A stretch of DNA of 11,060 nt from Acidiferrobacteraceae bacterium. Lineage in GTDB: Bacteria; Pseudomonadota; Gammaproteobacteria; Arenicellales; UBA868. The stretch covers positions 16,360 to 27,419 of the forward strand of contig PCBE01000085.1 in the NCBI GenBank assembly GCA_002731295.1, written 5' to 3'. Position numbers and translations under genes: made by a program. The notes under the pieces are model-generated. The model saw only the letters and a program-made list of their open reading frames with translations, was not told the origin of the DNA and ran no database searches. Every line of letters begins with the position of its first letter. Positions within the stretch are counted from its first letter, which is position 1. Positions 1 to 7,155 of the stretch are shown one piece after another.

Positions 1-558
1 ATTGATGTCCGCCATGTTCCAGCACTCGCCGGAACGGTAATCTGCATGACTTAAATAGACGATTGCGGTATCAGTATTGAAAGAATCGATCAGTTCGTCT
101 CTTGATGCGCACACCTTAACTTCGGGTGGATCGGGATGATTGCGATTAAGTCCTTGGGCCACGTACAGATCGGTAGGGAAATTGCCGTCTTCGGTCAATA
201 TCGTGCTGCCTGATTTGCGAGATTGCCAGGCATAGGTCAGAATTTTGTAGAGGTTTACCGTGGTGTTATCACAGACAACGACGTTGCCCTGACCGGCACC
301 CATCAAGTGGGCGATGGCATCACCGATCTGGCGCGGTCTGTCCAGCCACTCGGTGTGGTTCCACCCCTGGCGACGCAGCTCCACCCATTCGTCGGTGCAG
401 AAGGATGCCAACCGATCCGGCACCGCTGCCGGCATGGCACCCATCGAATTCGCATCCAGAAAAATTGTGTGTTTTTGCGGTGGCTGAAATCTTGCTTTAA
501 ACCCTGACAGCGGATCTTGGGCGTCCAGCTGCTGGCAGTGAGTGCGGTCAATGGCCAT
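1..558 (-). CDS. kynU: Kynureninase, N-terminal 186 residues (continues past left edge)
   Basis: The enzyme is PLP-dependent and cytoplasmic; it hydrolyses L-kynurenine to anthranilate and alanine (or 3-hydroxykynurenine to 3-hydroxyanthranilate). Reading the minus strand from ATG at 558 gives an uninterrupted frame to the edge. Family signatures seen in order are FLDANSMGAMP (33-43), WNHTEWLDRP (66-75), DNTTVNLYK (97-105, the PLP-phosphate-binding Thr pair region), EDGNFPTDLY (123-132, with the FPTD ring-contact segment) and SHADYRSG (170-177). The PLP-binding lysine lies further on, outside the window. The start is well fixed: an in-frame TAG sits only one codon upstream (562-564) and no other start fits between. 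The Shine-Dalgarno is poor. It is transcribed divergently from the hyuA-like gene across a 112-base gap. The family call is very secure; whether the substrate is kynurenine itself or an analogue cannot be told from this fragment. Confidence 0.95.
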   Translation of the reverse strand, partial: MAIDRTHCQQLDAQDPLSGFKARFQPPQKHTIFLDANSMGAMPAAVPDRLASFCTDEWVELRRQGWNHTEWLDRPRQIGDAIAHLMGAGQGNVVVCDNTTVNLYKILTYAWQSRKSGSTILTEDGNFPTDLYVAQGLNRNHPDPPEVKVCASRDELIDSFNTDTAIVYLSHADYRSGECWNMADIN

Positions 559-598
559 GGTCTAGTTGTCCAGTTGCGGTTAGTTTTGTCCCTATTCT

Positions 599-628
599 TG
601 CAATTATGCAATATAATCTGCAATATTG
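599..628. repeat. Three TGCAAT boxes between kynU and hyuA
   Basis: TGCAAT occurs at 599, 607 and 619. The last two are identical over eight bases (TGCAATAT, 607-614 and 619-626), and the final copy runs into the perfect palindrome CAATATTG (621-628). The cluster sits inside both divergent promoter candidates, where a regulator could act on both transcripts. No regulator gene is visible in the window, so the binding factor is unknown. Confidence 0.45.
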
Positions 629-631
629 TAA
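603..631 (-). promoter_or_regulatory. Candidate sigma70-type promoter for kynU
   Basis: Read on the minus strand, TTACAA (626-631) and CATAAT (603-608) are separated by exactly 17 bases. The -10 matches the consensus at five of six positions and the -35 more weakly. It lies about 45 bases before the kynU start and overlaps the plus-strand TATAAT box, so the two divergent promoters would compete or be controlled together. This is a pattern match only. Confidence 0.5.
612..617 (+). promoter_or_regulatory. Candidate -10 box for the hyuA-led genes
   Basis: A perfect TATAAT lies 53 bases before the hyuA ATG, a reasonable distance for a transcription start near 624. No good -35 hexamer lies 16-18 bases upstream, where the sequence is TCCCTA-like. 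If real, the promoter would probably need an activator, and the TGCAAT repeats beside it are candidate binding sites. Confidence 0.45.
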
Positions 632-657
632 GTAATTTTCACCAATGTACGGTGCAC

Positions 658-662
658 AGGAG
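658..662 (+). promoter_or_regulatory. Ribosome binding site deciding the hyuA start
   Basis: AGGAG ends eight bases before ATG 671 but only five before the in-frame GTG 668. The spacing favours ATG 671 as the start. Confidence 0.65.
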
Positions 663-670
663 ATTGGGTG

Positions 671-2773
671 ATGGGTGAGGGGGCCTGCCGCTTGGCCGTA
701 GACATCGGCGGTACATTCACGGACGTTGTGCTTTGGTCGGCGGAAGGTCAGACCACCGCCAAAGTATTGACGACAGCCCAAGCGCCTGAACAAGGGGTGC
801 TGACCGCGGTTCACCAGGTGCTCAATAAGACCGGACGGTTGCTTTCGGATGTGAGTCTAATGATTCATGGCACCACGTTGGCGACCAATGCTCTCATTGA
901 GCGCAAAGGGGCCATTACCGCATTTCTAACCAGCGATGGATTTCGGGACATTCTCGAGATGGGTTATGAAAAGCGATTCGCTCACTACGATTTGAATGCT
1001 GCCCGGGCAGCGCCGCTGGTGCCTCGCTCTTTACGATATACGGTACCTGAGCGGATGACCGCAGATGGACGTGTACAAGTGCCGCTTGATCAGGGCGCGG
1101 TTCGCGAGGTCGCCAAGTCATTAGAGAGCGCCGGCGTGGAAGCGATTGCTGTCGGCTTCATTCATGCGTATGCGTATGGACGGCACGAGCAGATGGCGGC
1201 AGAAATACTCCAGGCTGAACTGCCCGGGGTGCGCATTTGTCTTTCAAGCGACGTTTGCCCAGAGATGCGCGAATACGAACGCTTCTCTACGACTTGTGCA
1301 AATGCCTATGTACAGCCACTGATGGCCGGTTATCTTGATCGATTGAGTAATCTTCTGATTCACGAGGGACTGCACAGTCCGCTCTACCTGATGATGTCGG
1401 GTGGCGGACTGACAACGCTGGATCAGGCGGTTCGTTATCCAGTGCGCCTTATTGAATCCGGGCCCGCCGGTGGGGCACTCATGTCTGCACGACTTGCTTC
1501 AGCCCGAAAACTCGACAATGTACTGTCGTTCGATATGGGGGGCACCACTGCAAAGATCAGTCTGATTCAGAACGGCCAACCTGACCGCAGTGCAACGTTT
1601 GAAGTGGCCCGTGAGTACCGCGATATGAAAGGCAGTGGGTTGCCGGTCCGAATTCCCGTTATCGACATGGTCGAGATCGGTGCAGGCGGTGGGTCCATCG
1701 CTCGAGTTGATACGCTGGGGCGCATCGGTGTGGGTCCTAACAGCGCCGGGTCGAAGCCTGGACCCGTGTCTTACGGGATGGGTGGCGAAGAACCCACGGT
1801 GACGGACGCAGATCTGGTTTTGGGCCGACTCGACAGCCGCCGCTTTGCAGGTGGCGGGCTGCAGCTCGATGAACAGGCTGCTCGCACCGCATTGGCAGTG
1901 GCTATTGGTGAGCCGCTGGCTCTTGATGAGTACTGGCCGGCAGCAGGTGTGATTGAGATGGTGGAAGAAAATATGGCGAATGCGGCTCGCGTTCATGCCG
2001 TCGAGCGGGGCAAAGAATCCGGCGAGTACACGATGATTGCGTTTGGCGGAGCCGCACCCCTTCACGCGGCCCGACTCGCTGAAAAACTGGGAATGGATCG
2101 CGTAATCGTACCGCCGGGTGCCGGAGTGGGTTCGGCTATTGGCTTTCTACAAGCGCCGGTGTCTTACCAGGTTGTCCGAAGTCTGAGAATCTTGATCGGA
2201 ACCGAGGATCTCTCACCGCTGATCGAACTGCTCGACCAGATGCTTGATGAAGCCACCCAGATCGTTGTTGCCGGCAGCAGCACCGAATCTCTCAAACACG
2301 CCCGAGAGGTCGCCCTGCGTTATCTGGGGCAGGGGCACGAACTGTCTGTCAATCTCCCCGACGGTCCAGTCACCGCCCAGATGCTGGAACTTGTCCGGCT
2401 CGACTTTGAGTCGTTATATCGACAGGTTTATGGTCTGACGATGCCCGACATTGCAGTCGAGTGTGTCTCCTGGTCCGTCACAGTCATGACACCTGCTGCT
2501 GCGGTGACGTTTGTGCATGAACCTGCCCGTAAGCAGTTACTCAAACCGTGCGAAACCCGGTCAACCTACGACCCGGCAGACGGTGTGATGGCAGATGCTG
2601 GACTGTACTGGCGGGCCAAGTTGAATCCAGGTGACTGGCTGGTTGGACCTGCACTGGTTCAGGAAGATGAAACGGTCACATTTGTACCGTCTGGATACAC
2701 CTGCAGCGTAGACGAAGGGCTTGCACTTGTCGTTGATCGAGAAAGCACCGATGCCATGGGGGCTATGTCATGA
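671..2773 (+). CDS. hyuA: Hydantoinase/oxoprolinase family subunit A (ATP-dependent cyclic-amide hydrolase or carboxylase type)
   Basis: This is the nucleotide-binding subunit of the HyuA/HyuB family. Known members include N-methylhydantoinase, 5-oxoprolinase, acetone and acetophenone carboxylases, and the oxindole-acetate hydrolase of anaerobic indoleacetate degradation. The 700-residue protein has the actin/Hsp70-type ATPase signatures: VDIGGTFTDVV near the N-terminus (about 10-20), HGTTLATNAL (66-75), SFDMGGTTAK (286-295), GAGGGS (337-342) and AFGGAAPLHA (457-466), followed by a proline/glycine-rich PPGAGVGSAIG segment. Length is usual for subunit A. GTG 668 is an alternative start giving one more residue. 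Its stop overlaps the start of the B subunit (ATGA), so the two are translationally coupled. The family is certain, but substrate and reaction (hydrolysis versus carboxylation) are not readable from sequence. The gene symbol marks the family, not a proven hydantoinase. Confidence 0.92.
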   Translation: MGEGACRLAVDIGGTFTDVVLWSAEGQTTAKVLTTAQAPEQGVLTAVHQVLNKTGRLLSDVSLMIHGTTLATNALIERKGAITAFLTSDGFRDILEMGYEKRFAHYDLNAARAAPLVPRSLRYTVPERMTADGRVQVPLDQGAVREVAKSLESAGVEAIAVGFIHAYAYGRHEQMAAEILQAELPGVRICLSSDVCPEMREYERFSTTCANAYVQPLMAGYLDRLSNLLIHEGLHSPLYLMMSGGGLTTLDQAVRYPVRLIESGPAGGALMSARLASARKLDNVLSFDMGGTTAKISLIQNGQPDRSATFEVAREYRDMKGSGLPVRIPVIDMVEIGAGGGSIARVDTLGRIGVGPNSAGSKPGPVSYGMGGEEPTVTDADLVLGRLDSRRFAGGGLQLDEQAARTALAVAIGEPLALDEYWPAAGVIEMVEENMANAARVHAVERGKESGEYTMIAFGGAAPLHAARLAEKLGMDRVIVPPGAGVGSAIGFLQAPVSYQVVRSLRILIGTEDLSPLIELLDQMLDEATQIVVAGSSTESLKHAREVALRYLGQGHELSVNLPDGPVTAQMLELVRLDFESLYRQVYGLTMPDIAVECVSWSVTVMTPAAAVTFVHEPARKQLLKPCETRSTYDPADGVMADAGLYWRAKLNPGDWLVGPALVQEDETVTFVPSGYTCSVDEGLALVVDRESTDAMGAMS

Positions 2774-4431
2774 AAGCAACCTTGGGGCATCAGTCTCGTC
2801 AGTCAATCGATAAACAGGTGATGTGGACCCGTCTGATCTCGGTGGTTGAGGAACAGGCCCAGGCGCTGCTGCGTACGGCATTCGGGTCAGTGGTGCGGGA
2901 AGCGGGTGATCTGTCTGCTGGTGTGTACGACCTTAAAGGTCAGATGCTGGCTCAGGCCGTCACGGGTACGCCCGGACACGTGAACACGATGGCGATGGCC
3001 GTCAGCCATTTTCTCGAGCGTTTTCCGGTTGAAACGATGAAGCCGGGAGATGTTTTTGTAACCAACGATCCCTGGATGGGAACCGGGCACTTGTTTGACT
3101 ACGTGACGCTGACACCGGCTTTTCGCGATGAGGATCCCGTTGCTTTTTTTGCCTCGACCTGCCATGTCACCGATGTTGGTGGGCGTGGGTTTACGGCCGA
3201 TGCCGGTTCAATGTTCGAGGAAGGGGTGCTTATACCCCATATGCGGATTCGATCAGCAGGTACATTGAATGATGACCTGCTCGGTATTATTCAAGCCAAC
3301 AGTCGCAACCCGGTCGAGGTCATGGGTGATATTCGTTCGCTGTTGTCCTGCAACGATGCGGGTGTCGCGCGTTTCGCAGATATGCTTGACGAGTTCGGAC
3401 TCGATTCGCTGGATGATCTTTCTAGACACATCATTGAATCGTCCGTCACTGCCATGCGCCAGGCGATCCACTCCGTGCCAGATGGCGTTTATAGCGCGCA
3501 GATGACAATCGACGGCTATGAAAAGCCGATCGCACTCGAGGCTCGTTTGACAGTAGATAAGGAAAGAATTCATCTGGACTATAGCGGGTCATCCTCGGCC
3601 TCACGCTTTGGCATCAATTCGCCCAAGTGTTATACGGACGCTTATTCTGTGTTTGGCCTTAAGTGTGTTATTGCACCGGATGTCCCTAACAATGCCGGTT
3701 CACTGGGGTGCTTTGAAGTAGAGGCCGAGCCAGGCTCCTGCGTGGCGCCTGAGCGCCCTGCACCCGTGACGGCACGGCATGTGATCGGGCAGATGTTGCC
3801 GGACCTTGTTTTTGGGTGCCTGGCACAGGCGCTGCCTGACCGAGTACCGGCCGAGAGTGCGGGTTCAATCTGGGTGCTGGCGATGGCGAGCATGGAGGAT
3901 GCCACTGGTGGGGCGCGCTTCAACGTGATGAACGTGGGACTGGGCGGCATTGGCGCAGGACCCGGGTACGATGGCATGAGCACAACGGCGTTTCCGTCCG
4001 GTGTGGGTACGATTCCGATCGAAGTGACTGAAACAGAGTCTCCTCTGATCTTCCACCGTAAGGAGCTTCTGCCGGATTCAGGCGGTGCCGGTGCGCAGCG
4101 TGGTGGTCTATCTCAGGTTATAGAGGTGGGGCATGTTTTTTCTGAACCGTTTCTGGTGTCGGCGGCGACCTGGGACCGTCTGAACTATCCGGCCCGCGGA
4201 CGCATGGGTGGGGATGACGGCAGGGCTGGCGCGGCATATCTGGGTTCCGGTGAGCGGCTGATTGGTAAAAAGACGCACCGAATCCCCGCCGACCAAACGC
4301 TGGTCATCGAAACGCCCGGGGGCGGGGGTTTTGGCGATCCTGAAACACGCTCTGATGAGCAGATCGAAGCGGATACCGAGGCTGGTTACGTGAGTGAGGC
4401 TGGTGCGATCACGGATTACCACAAACACTAG
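2770..4431 (+). CDS. hyuB: Hydantoinase/oxoprolinase family subunit B
   Basis: This is the catalytic partner of the upstream A subunit; together they would carry out an ATP-driven reaction on a cyclic amide or a ketone-type substrate in the cytoplasm. The 553-residue protein shows TNDPWMGTGH (98-107; the family usually has TNDP-Y-x-GG-THLPD), CHVTDVGG (131-138, the metal-site-like H-x-x-D-x-GG region), a DYSGSS element near 270 and the C-terminal glycine-rich PGGGGFGDP (516-524). Length is usual for HyuB. The start overlaps the subunit A stop as ATGA, with GGGGG (2758-2762) seven bases upstream. No third small subunit (acetone carboxylase gamma type) follows, which leans toward hydrolase rather than acetone-carboxylase function; this is inference. 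It is followed after 79 bases by the CoA ligase. Confidence 0.92.
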   Translation: MKATLGHQSRQSIDKQVMWTRLISVVEEQAQALLRTAFGSVVREAGDLSAGVYDLKGQMLAQAVTGTPGHVNTMAMAVSHFLERFPVETMKPGDVFVTNDPWMGTGHLFDYVTLTPAFRDEDPVAFFASTCHVTDVGGRGFTADAGSMFEEGVLIPHMRIRSAGTLNDDLLGIIQANSRNPVEVMGDIRSLLSCNDAGVARFADMLDEFGLDSLDDLSRHIIESSVTAMRQAIHSVPDGVYSAQMTIDGYEKPIALEARLTVDKERIHLDYSGSSSASRFGINSPKCYTDAYSVFGLKCVIAPDVPNNAGSLGCFEVEAEPGSCVAPERPAPVTARHVIGQMLPDLVFGCLAQALPDRVPAESAGSIWVLAMASMEDATGGARFNVMNVGLGGIGAGPGYDGMSTTAFPSGVGTIPIEVTETESPLIFHRKELLPDSGGAGAQRGGLSQVIEVGHVFSEPFLVSAATWDRLNYPARGRMGGDDGRAGAAYLGSGERLIGKKTHRIPADQTLVIETPGGGGFGDPETRSDEQIEADTEAGYVSEAGAITDYHKH

Positions 4432-4496
4432 TGTATGCCGTCTCGACCAACTGAATCGCATTTTGGGCAGCTGAACCGGCTGTTCAAGAGTAATAC

Positions 4497-4502
4497 AGGC
4501 GG
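4497..4502 (+). promoter_or_regulatory. Ribosome binding site of the CoA ligase
   Basis: AGGCGG lies eight bases before ATG 4511 and supports that start. The 79-base spacer after hyuB shows no convincing terminator, so read-through from hyuAB is likely. Confidence 0.5.
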
Positions 4503-4510
4503 CTAATCGT

Positions 4511-6136
4511 ATGCATACCGTCAGCCAGCTGATTGATGCCCGTGCTGATATAGGCCCCCAGAAAATCGCTGTTATCGATAGAGGCGGGGTCTGGACTTAC
4601 GCCGAACTTGCTGCAGAATCGCGGCGTCTTGCTGGTGGCTTACTCAAGCTGGGTATCGGCTTGGGTGATCGGGTCGGTTTCTGGCTACCGAATATTGCCC
4701 AGTACCTTACACTTCATATCGCCTGTGCCCGGATTGGGGCAATCACTGTATCAATCAATACCCGTTATCGCTCGAGTGAGGTCGGCGACATTGTGGGGCG
4801 ATCGGGTTGCCGGGCACTCGTGCTGTGGCCGTCATTCAAGGACATTGCATTCCTCGATATCTTGGCAGAGGTCGATCGCACAGATCTGGAACAGCTTGAA
4901 TTTCTCATCACCTACAGCGAAGGCGAGCAGGAAATTCAGTTACCGGGACGACTATTAAGCCAGTGCTCCGTGCCCTATACCGACCTTGCACGGTCGGAGA
5001 TGTTTACCAGTGACGGAGCCACTGCGCAAAACGGTGTGGTTGTTTTTACCACCTCGGGGACCACGGCTGCGCCTAAGTTCGTTCTGCACAGTCAGGCCAG
5101 TATCAGCCACCACGCGCATGATGTGGCTTCGTTTTTCGACTGGAACGAGCCGGACGCTGTACTGCTTCAAGTATTGCCGCTGTGTGGTACGTTCGGACAT
5201 GCCGGCGCGATGGCAGCTTTATCAGCTGGCTGCCCGATGGTGTTGATGCCTGCGTTTTCTGACCATGAAGCTGTTCAGCTTATGCAGTCACATCGGGTTA
5301 CGCACTGTAACGGCTCGGATGAAATGTTCGCTAGGATGCTTGCAGCTGCAGACGATCCCTATCCATTTCCACTGTTTCGGTCCGGCGGTTATGCTGCTTT
5401 TAATCCTTTGTATCAGGATATTGTTGCCAGGGCTCATGATCGTGGAATGAACCTGGTTGGTCTGTATGGCATGAGTGAGATCCAGGCACTTTATGCCCGT
5501 CAGGACCCTTTAGCATCTGTCGAGCGGCGTGGACGATGCGGTGGCTATCCGGCGTCGACAGATTCCCAGGTACGTGTACGCGATCCTGAGAGCAAAGAGA
5601 TACTGCCCCATGGGCAGGTGGGTGAGCTCGAGGCGACGGGCCCCAGTCGCATGATCGGTTATTTGGACGACGCGACCGCCACTGAATCAGTTTTCACCAG
5701 CGATGGATTTGTACGTAGCGGGGATCTGGGCTATACGGAAAGCGATGGTGGTTTTGTATTTCTGGGCCGGATGGGTGACGCTATCCGACTGGGCGGGTTT
5801 CTGGTCAATCCGGTTGAGATTGAGCAGCATATTGAGCAGCATCCCGCGGTTGAAAGAGTGCAGGTGGTGGCGGTGGATACCCAGGCCGGTACAAGAGCCT
5901 ACGCATTCGTAATCCCTGCGGAAAATGCCCCCCTACATGAAGATGCTTTGCTGGCCCACTGTGCCAGCGGTATGGCGAGTTTTAAGGTTCCCATCGGAGT
6001 CCAGTTGCTGAATCAATTTCCCGTGACCGAGAGTGCCAATGGCATCAAAATTCAGAAAAGCCGTCTGCGTGAAATGGCAGGCGCTCGGCTGAGTCGGGAT
6101 AGACAGCCCCCCGACATCGATTCAATAGACCCTTGA
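4511..6136 (+). CDS. AMP-forming acyl/aryl-CoA ligase (ANL superfamily)
   Basis: It probably activates a carboxylic acid to its CoA thioester through an acyl-adenylate. All core ANL motifs are present in order: the P-loop TTSGTTAAPK (180-189), YGMSE (319-323), RSGDLG with the ribose-binding Asp405, GRMGDAIRLGG (419-429, hinge and A8) and a C-terminal Lys513 in GIKIQK, at the place of the adenylation lysine. The P-loop has Ala-Ala where GK is common, and its final glycine is Phe (PKFV), a mild departure. Length (541) is usual, including a tail of about 20 polar residues after the last motif. The substrate is not identifiable from sequence. In this setting an aromatic or branched acid made by the neighbouring hydrolase or dioxygenases is plausible, and anthranilate from kynureninase is one candidate, but no diagnostic residues support it. 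It lies 79 bases after hyuB in the same direction. Confidence 0.88.
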   Translation: MHTVSQLIDARADIGPQKIAVIDRGGVWTYAELAAESRRLAGGLLKLGIGLGDRVGFWLPNIAQYLTLHIACARIGAITVSINTRYRSSEVGDIVGRSGCRALVLWPSFKDIAFLDILAEVDRTDLEQLEFLITYSEGEQEIQLPGRLLSQCSVPYTDLARSEMFTSDGATAQNGVVVFTTSGTTAAPKFVLHSQASISHHAHDVASFFDWNEPDAVLLQVLPLCGTFGHAGAMAALSAGCPMVLMPAFSDHEAVQLMQSHRVTHCNGSDEMFARMLAAADDPYPFPLFRSGGYAAFNPLYQDIVARAHDRGMNLVGLYGMSEIQALYARQDPLASVERRGRCGGYPASTDSQVRVRDPESKEILPHGQVGELEATGPSRMIGYLDDATATESVFTSDGFVRSGDLGYTESDGGFVFLGRMGDAIRLGGFLVNPVEIEQHIEQHPAVERVQVVAVDTQAGTRAYAFVIPAENAPLHEDALLAHCASGMASFKVPIGVQLLNQFPVTESANGIKIQKSRLREMAGARLSRDRQPPDIDSIDP

Positions 6137-6184
6137 TCGGAGACCGGCTCGCTAGCAAAGTTTCCCGAACGTGCTTGCCTGATT

Positions 6185-6213
6185 TGTTAAAGTACTACTG
6201 AGGCAATTTAAAT
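6185..6213 (+). promoter_or_regulatory. Weak candidate promoter before the TfdA/TauD-like gene
   Basis: TTGTTA (6185-6190) and TTAAAT (6208-6213) are separated by 17 bases in the AT-rich part of the 107-base spacer after the ligase. Each box is a partial match. The spacer is longer than elsewhere in the cluster, so an internal promoter is reasonable but unproven. Confidence 0.25.
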
Positions 6214-6231
6214 TCACCGAATCTTGGTATC

Positions 6232-6237
6232 GAGAGG
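6232..6237 (+). promoter_or_regulatory. Ribosome binding site choosing ATG 6244 over TTG 6238
   Basis: GAGAGG directly abuts the in-frame TTG at 6238, too close to serve it, but is six bases from ATG 6244. The ATG is therefore preferred. Confidence 0.55.
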
Positions 6238-6243
6238 TTGGCT

Positions 6244-7110
6244 ATGACGATAGAGCTGCGGCCATTGCACGACGATTTTGGAATCGAGATTCTGAACGTT
6301 GATATCAGTGCTGGCCTAGATGATGCGGAATTCGCGGAAATCGAACGAGCTGTTGAGGACTACTCGGTAGTACTCATTAAGCATCAGAACCTCGATGACG
6401 ATCTGCAACTGGCATTCGGCAATCGGCTCGGTGAGCTCGAGTTTGACCATGTGACTTATGGTCGTGACCGTCGTATCAACTACGTCTATCGGATCGGAAA
6501 TATTGATTGGGACGGCAACCATATGCCCGCCAGTCACGAACGCGTTGTGTTTTCGACCGGGAATCAGATGTGGCACAGCGACTCGTCATTCAGACCCGCG
6601 CCCGCGAAGTTTTCGATTTCCTATGCCTATGAGGTTACGCCCCAAGGCGGTGAGCTTGAATTCGTCAGCGCTAGAGCAGCTTATGCTCGTTTGCCCGAGT
6701 CAATACGGTCCACCATTGATGATCTGGTTGTGACGCACGACTATGTATTCTCCCGGAGTAAGGTCAGCCCGGATGCAGTGACGCCGTCACATGCTGAGTC
6801 GTTGCCACCGGTTCCCCAGCGTTTGGTTCGTACCAATCCGGTCAACGGAAAGAAGAATTACTATGTCGGTTCTCATGCGCGTTCAGTTGAAGGCTGGTCG
6901 GATAGCGATGCCCGTGTGCTACTCGACGATTTGCTTGATCGCGCTATCCAGCCCGAGTGTATTTACAGCCACCGCTGGGAGACCCAAGATCTTCTGATCT
7001 GGGACAATCGATGCGTTCTGCATCATGGTCGTCCTTTCGATGCCGATCGTTATCGGCGTCGGATGCATCAGATACGCGTCACTTGTGGTTGTTCTTCAAT
7101 GGACGAATAG
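6244..7110 (+). CDS. TfdA/TauD-family Fe(II)/2-oxoglutarate-dependent dioxygenase
   Basis: Enzymes of this family couple 2-oxoglutarate decarboxylation to hydroxylation of a substrate, often a taurine, sulfate-ester, aryloxyacetate or carnitine-like carboxylate, in the cytoplasm. The facial triad is visible: His111 and Asp113 in MWHSDSSF, and distal His260 in DNRCVLHHGRPFD. An arginine cluster (271-273) lies 11-13 residues later, where the 2-oxoglutarate-binding Arg is expected. The N-terminal RPLHDDFGIEI with a following strand is typical. The LWDNR-x-x-LH-x-GRPF style is closer to TfdA (2,4-D dioxygenase) than to E. coli TauD. Length (288) is usual. No sulfonate or sulfate transport genes are nearby, so a taurine role is not supported; a role in side-chain oxidation within this cluster is inference. 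It ends convergently with the Rid gene, 45 bases away. Confidence 0.9.
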   Translation: MTIELRPLHDDFGIEILNVDISAGLDDAEFAEIERAVEDYSVVLIKHQNLDDDLQLAFGNRLGELEFDHVTYGRDRRINYVYRIGNIDWDGNHMPASHERVVFSTGNQMWHSDSSFRPAPAKFSISYAYEVTPQGGELEFVSARAAYARLPESIRSTIDDLVVTHDYVFSRSKVSPDAVTPSHAESLPPVPQRLVRTNPVNGKKNYYVGSHARSVEGWSDSDARVLLDDLLDRAIQPECIYSHRWETQDLLIWDNRCVLHHGRPFDADRYRRRMHQIRVTCGCSSMDE

Positions 7111-7123
7111 CCGTTTCGACGGC
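7110..7123. other. TTCG-loop hairpin between convergent genes
   Basis: GCCGT-TTCG-ACGGC forms a five-base-pair stem with a TTCG loop, starting on the last base of the dioxygenase stop codon. UUCG loops are unusually stable in RNA. There is no immediate T-run on either side, although a T5 tract lies at 7161-7165. A second weak hairpin (GGTT-GTTA-AACC, 7133-7144) follows. This could be a 3'-end stabiliser or a weak terminator; intrinsic termination is not clearly supported. Confidence 0.35.
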
Positions 7124-7155
7124 AATACGTCTGGTTGTTAAACCGAGCGAGTCTG

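Noticed and set aside
303..623. 106-residue minus-strand frame overlapping kynU
   Set aside because: It is a shifted frame of the real kynureninase, which reads through to the window edge from ATG 558 with full family motifs; the shifted peptide resembles nothing I recognise.
1499..2065. 188-residue antisense frame inside hyuA
   Set aside because: It lies wholly opposite a well-conserved HyuA segment, is rich in Cys/His/Arg as expected of an antisense shadow, and has no ribosome site or domain.
4432..4510. Possible terminator between hyuB and the ligase
   Set aside because: Only weak four-base stems (CAGC/GCTG, GAAC/GTTC) with no following T-run; not credible as an intrinsic terminator.
4511..6136. 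Naming the ligase an anthranilate-CoA ligase because kynureninase makes anthranilate
   Set aside because: ANL substrate choice cannot be read from these motifs and the pairing rests on context alone.
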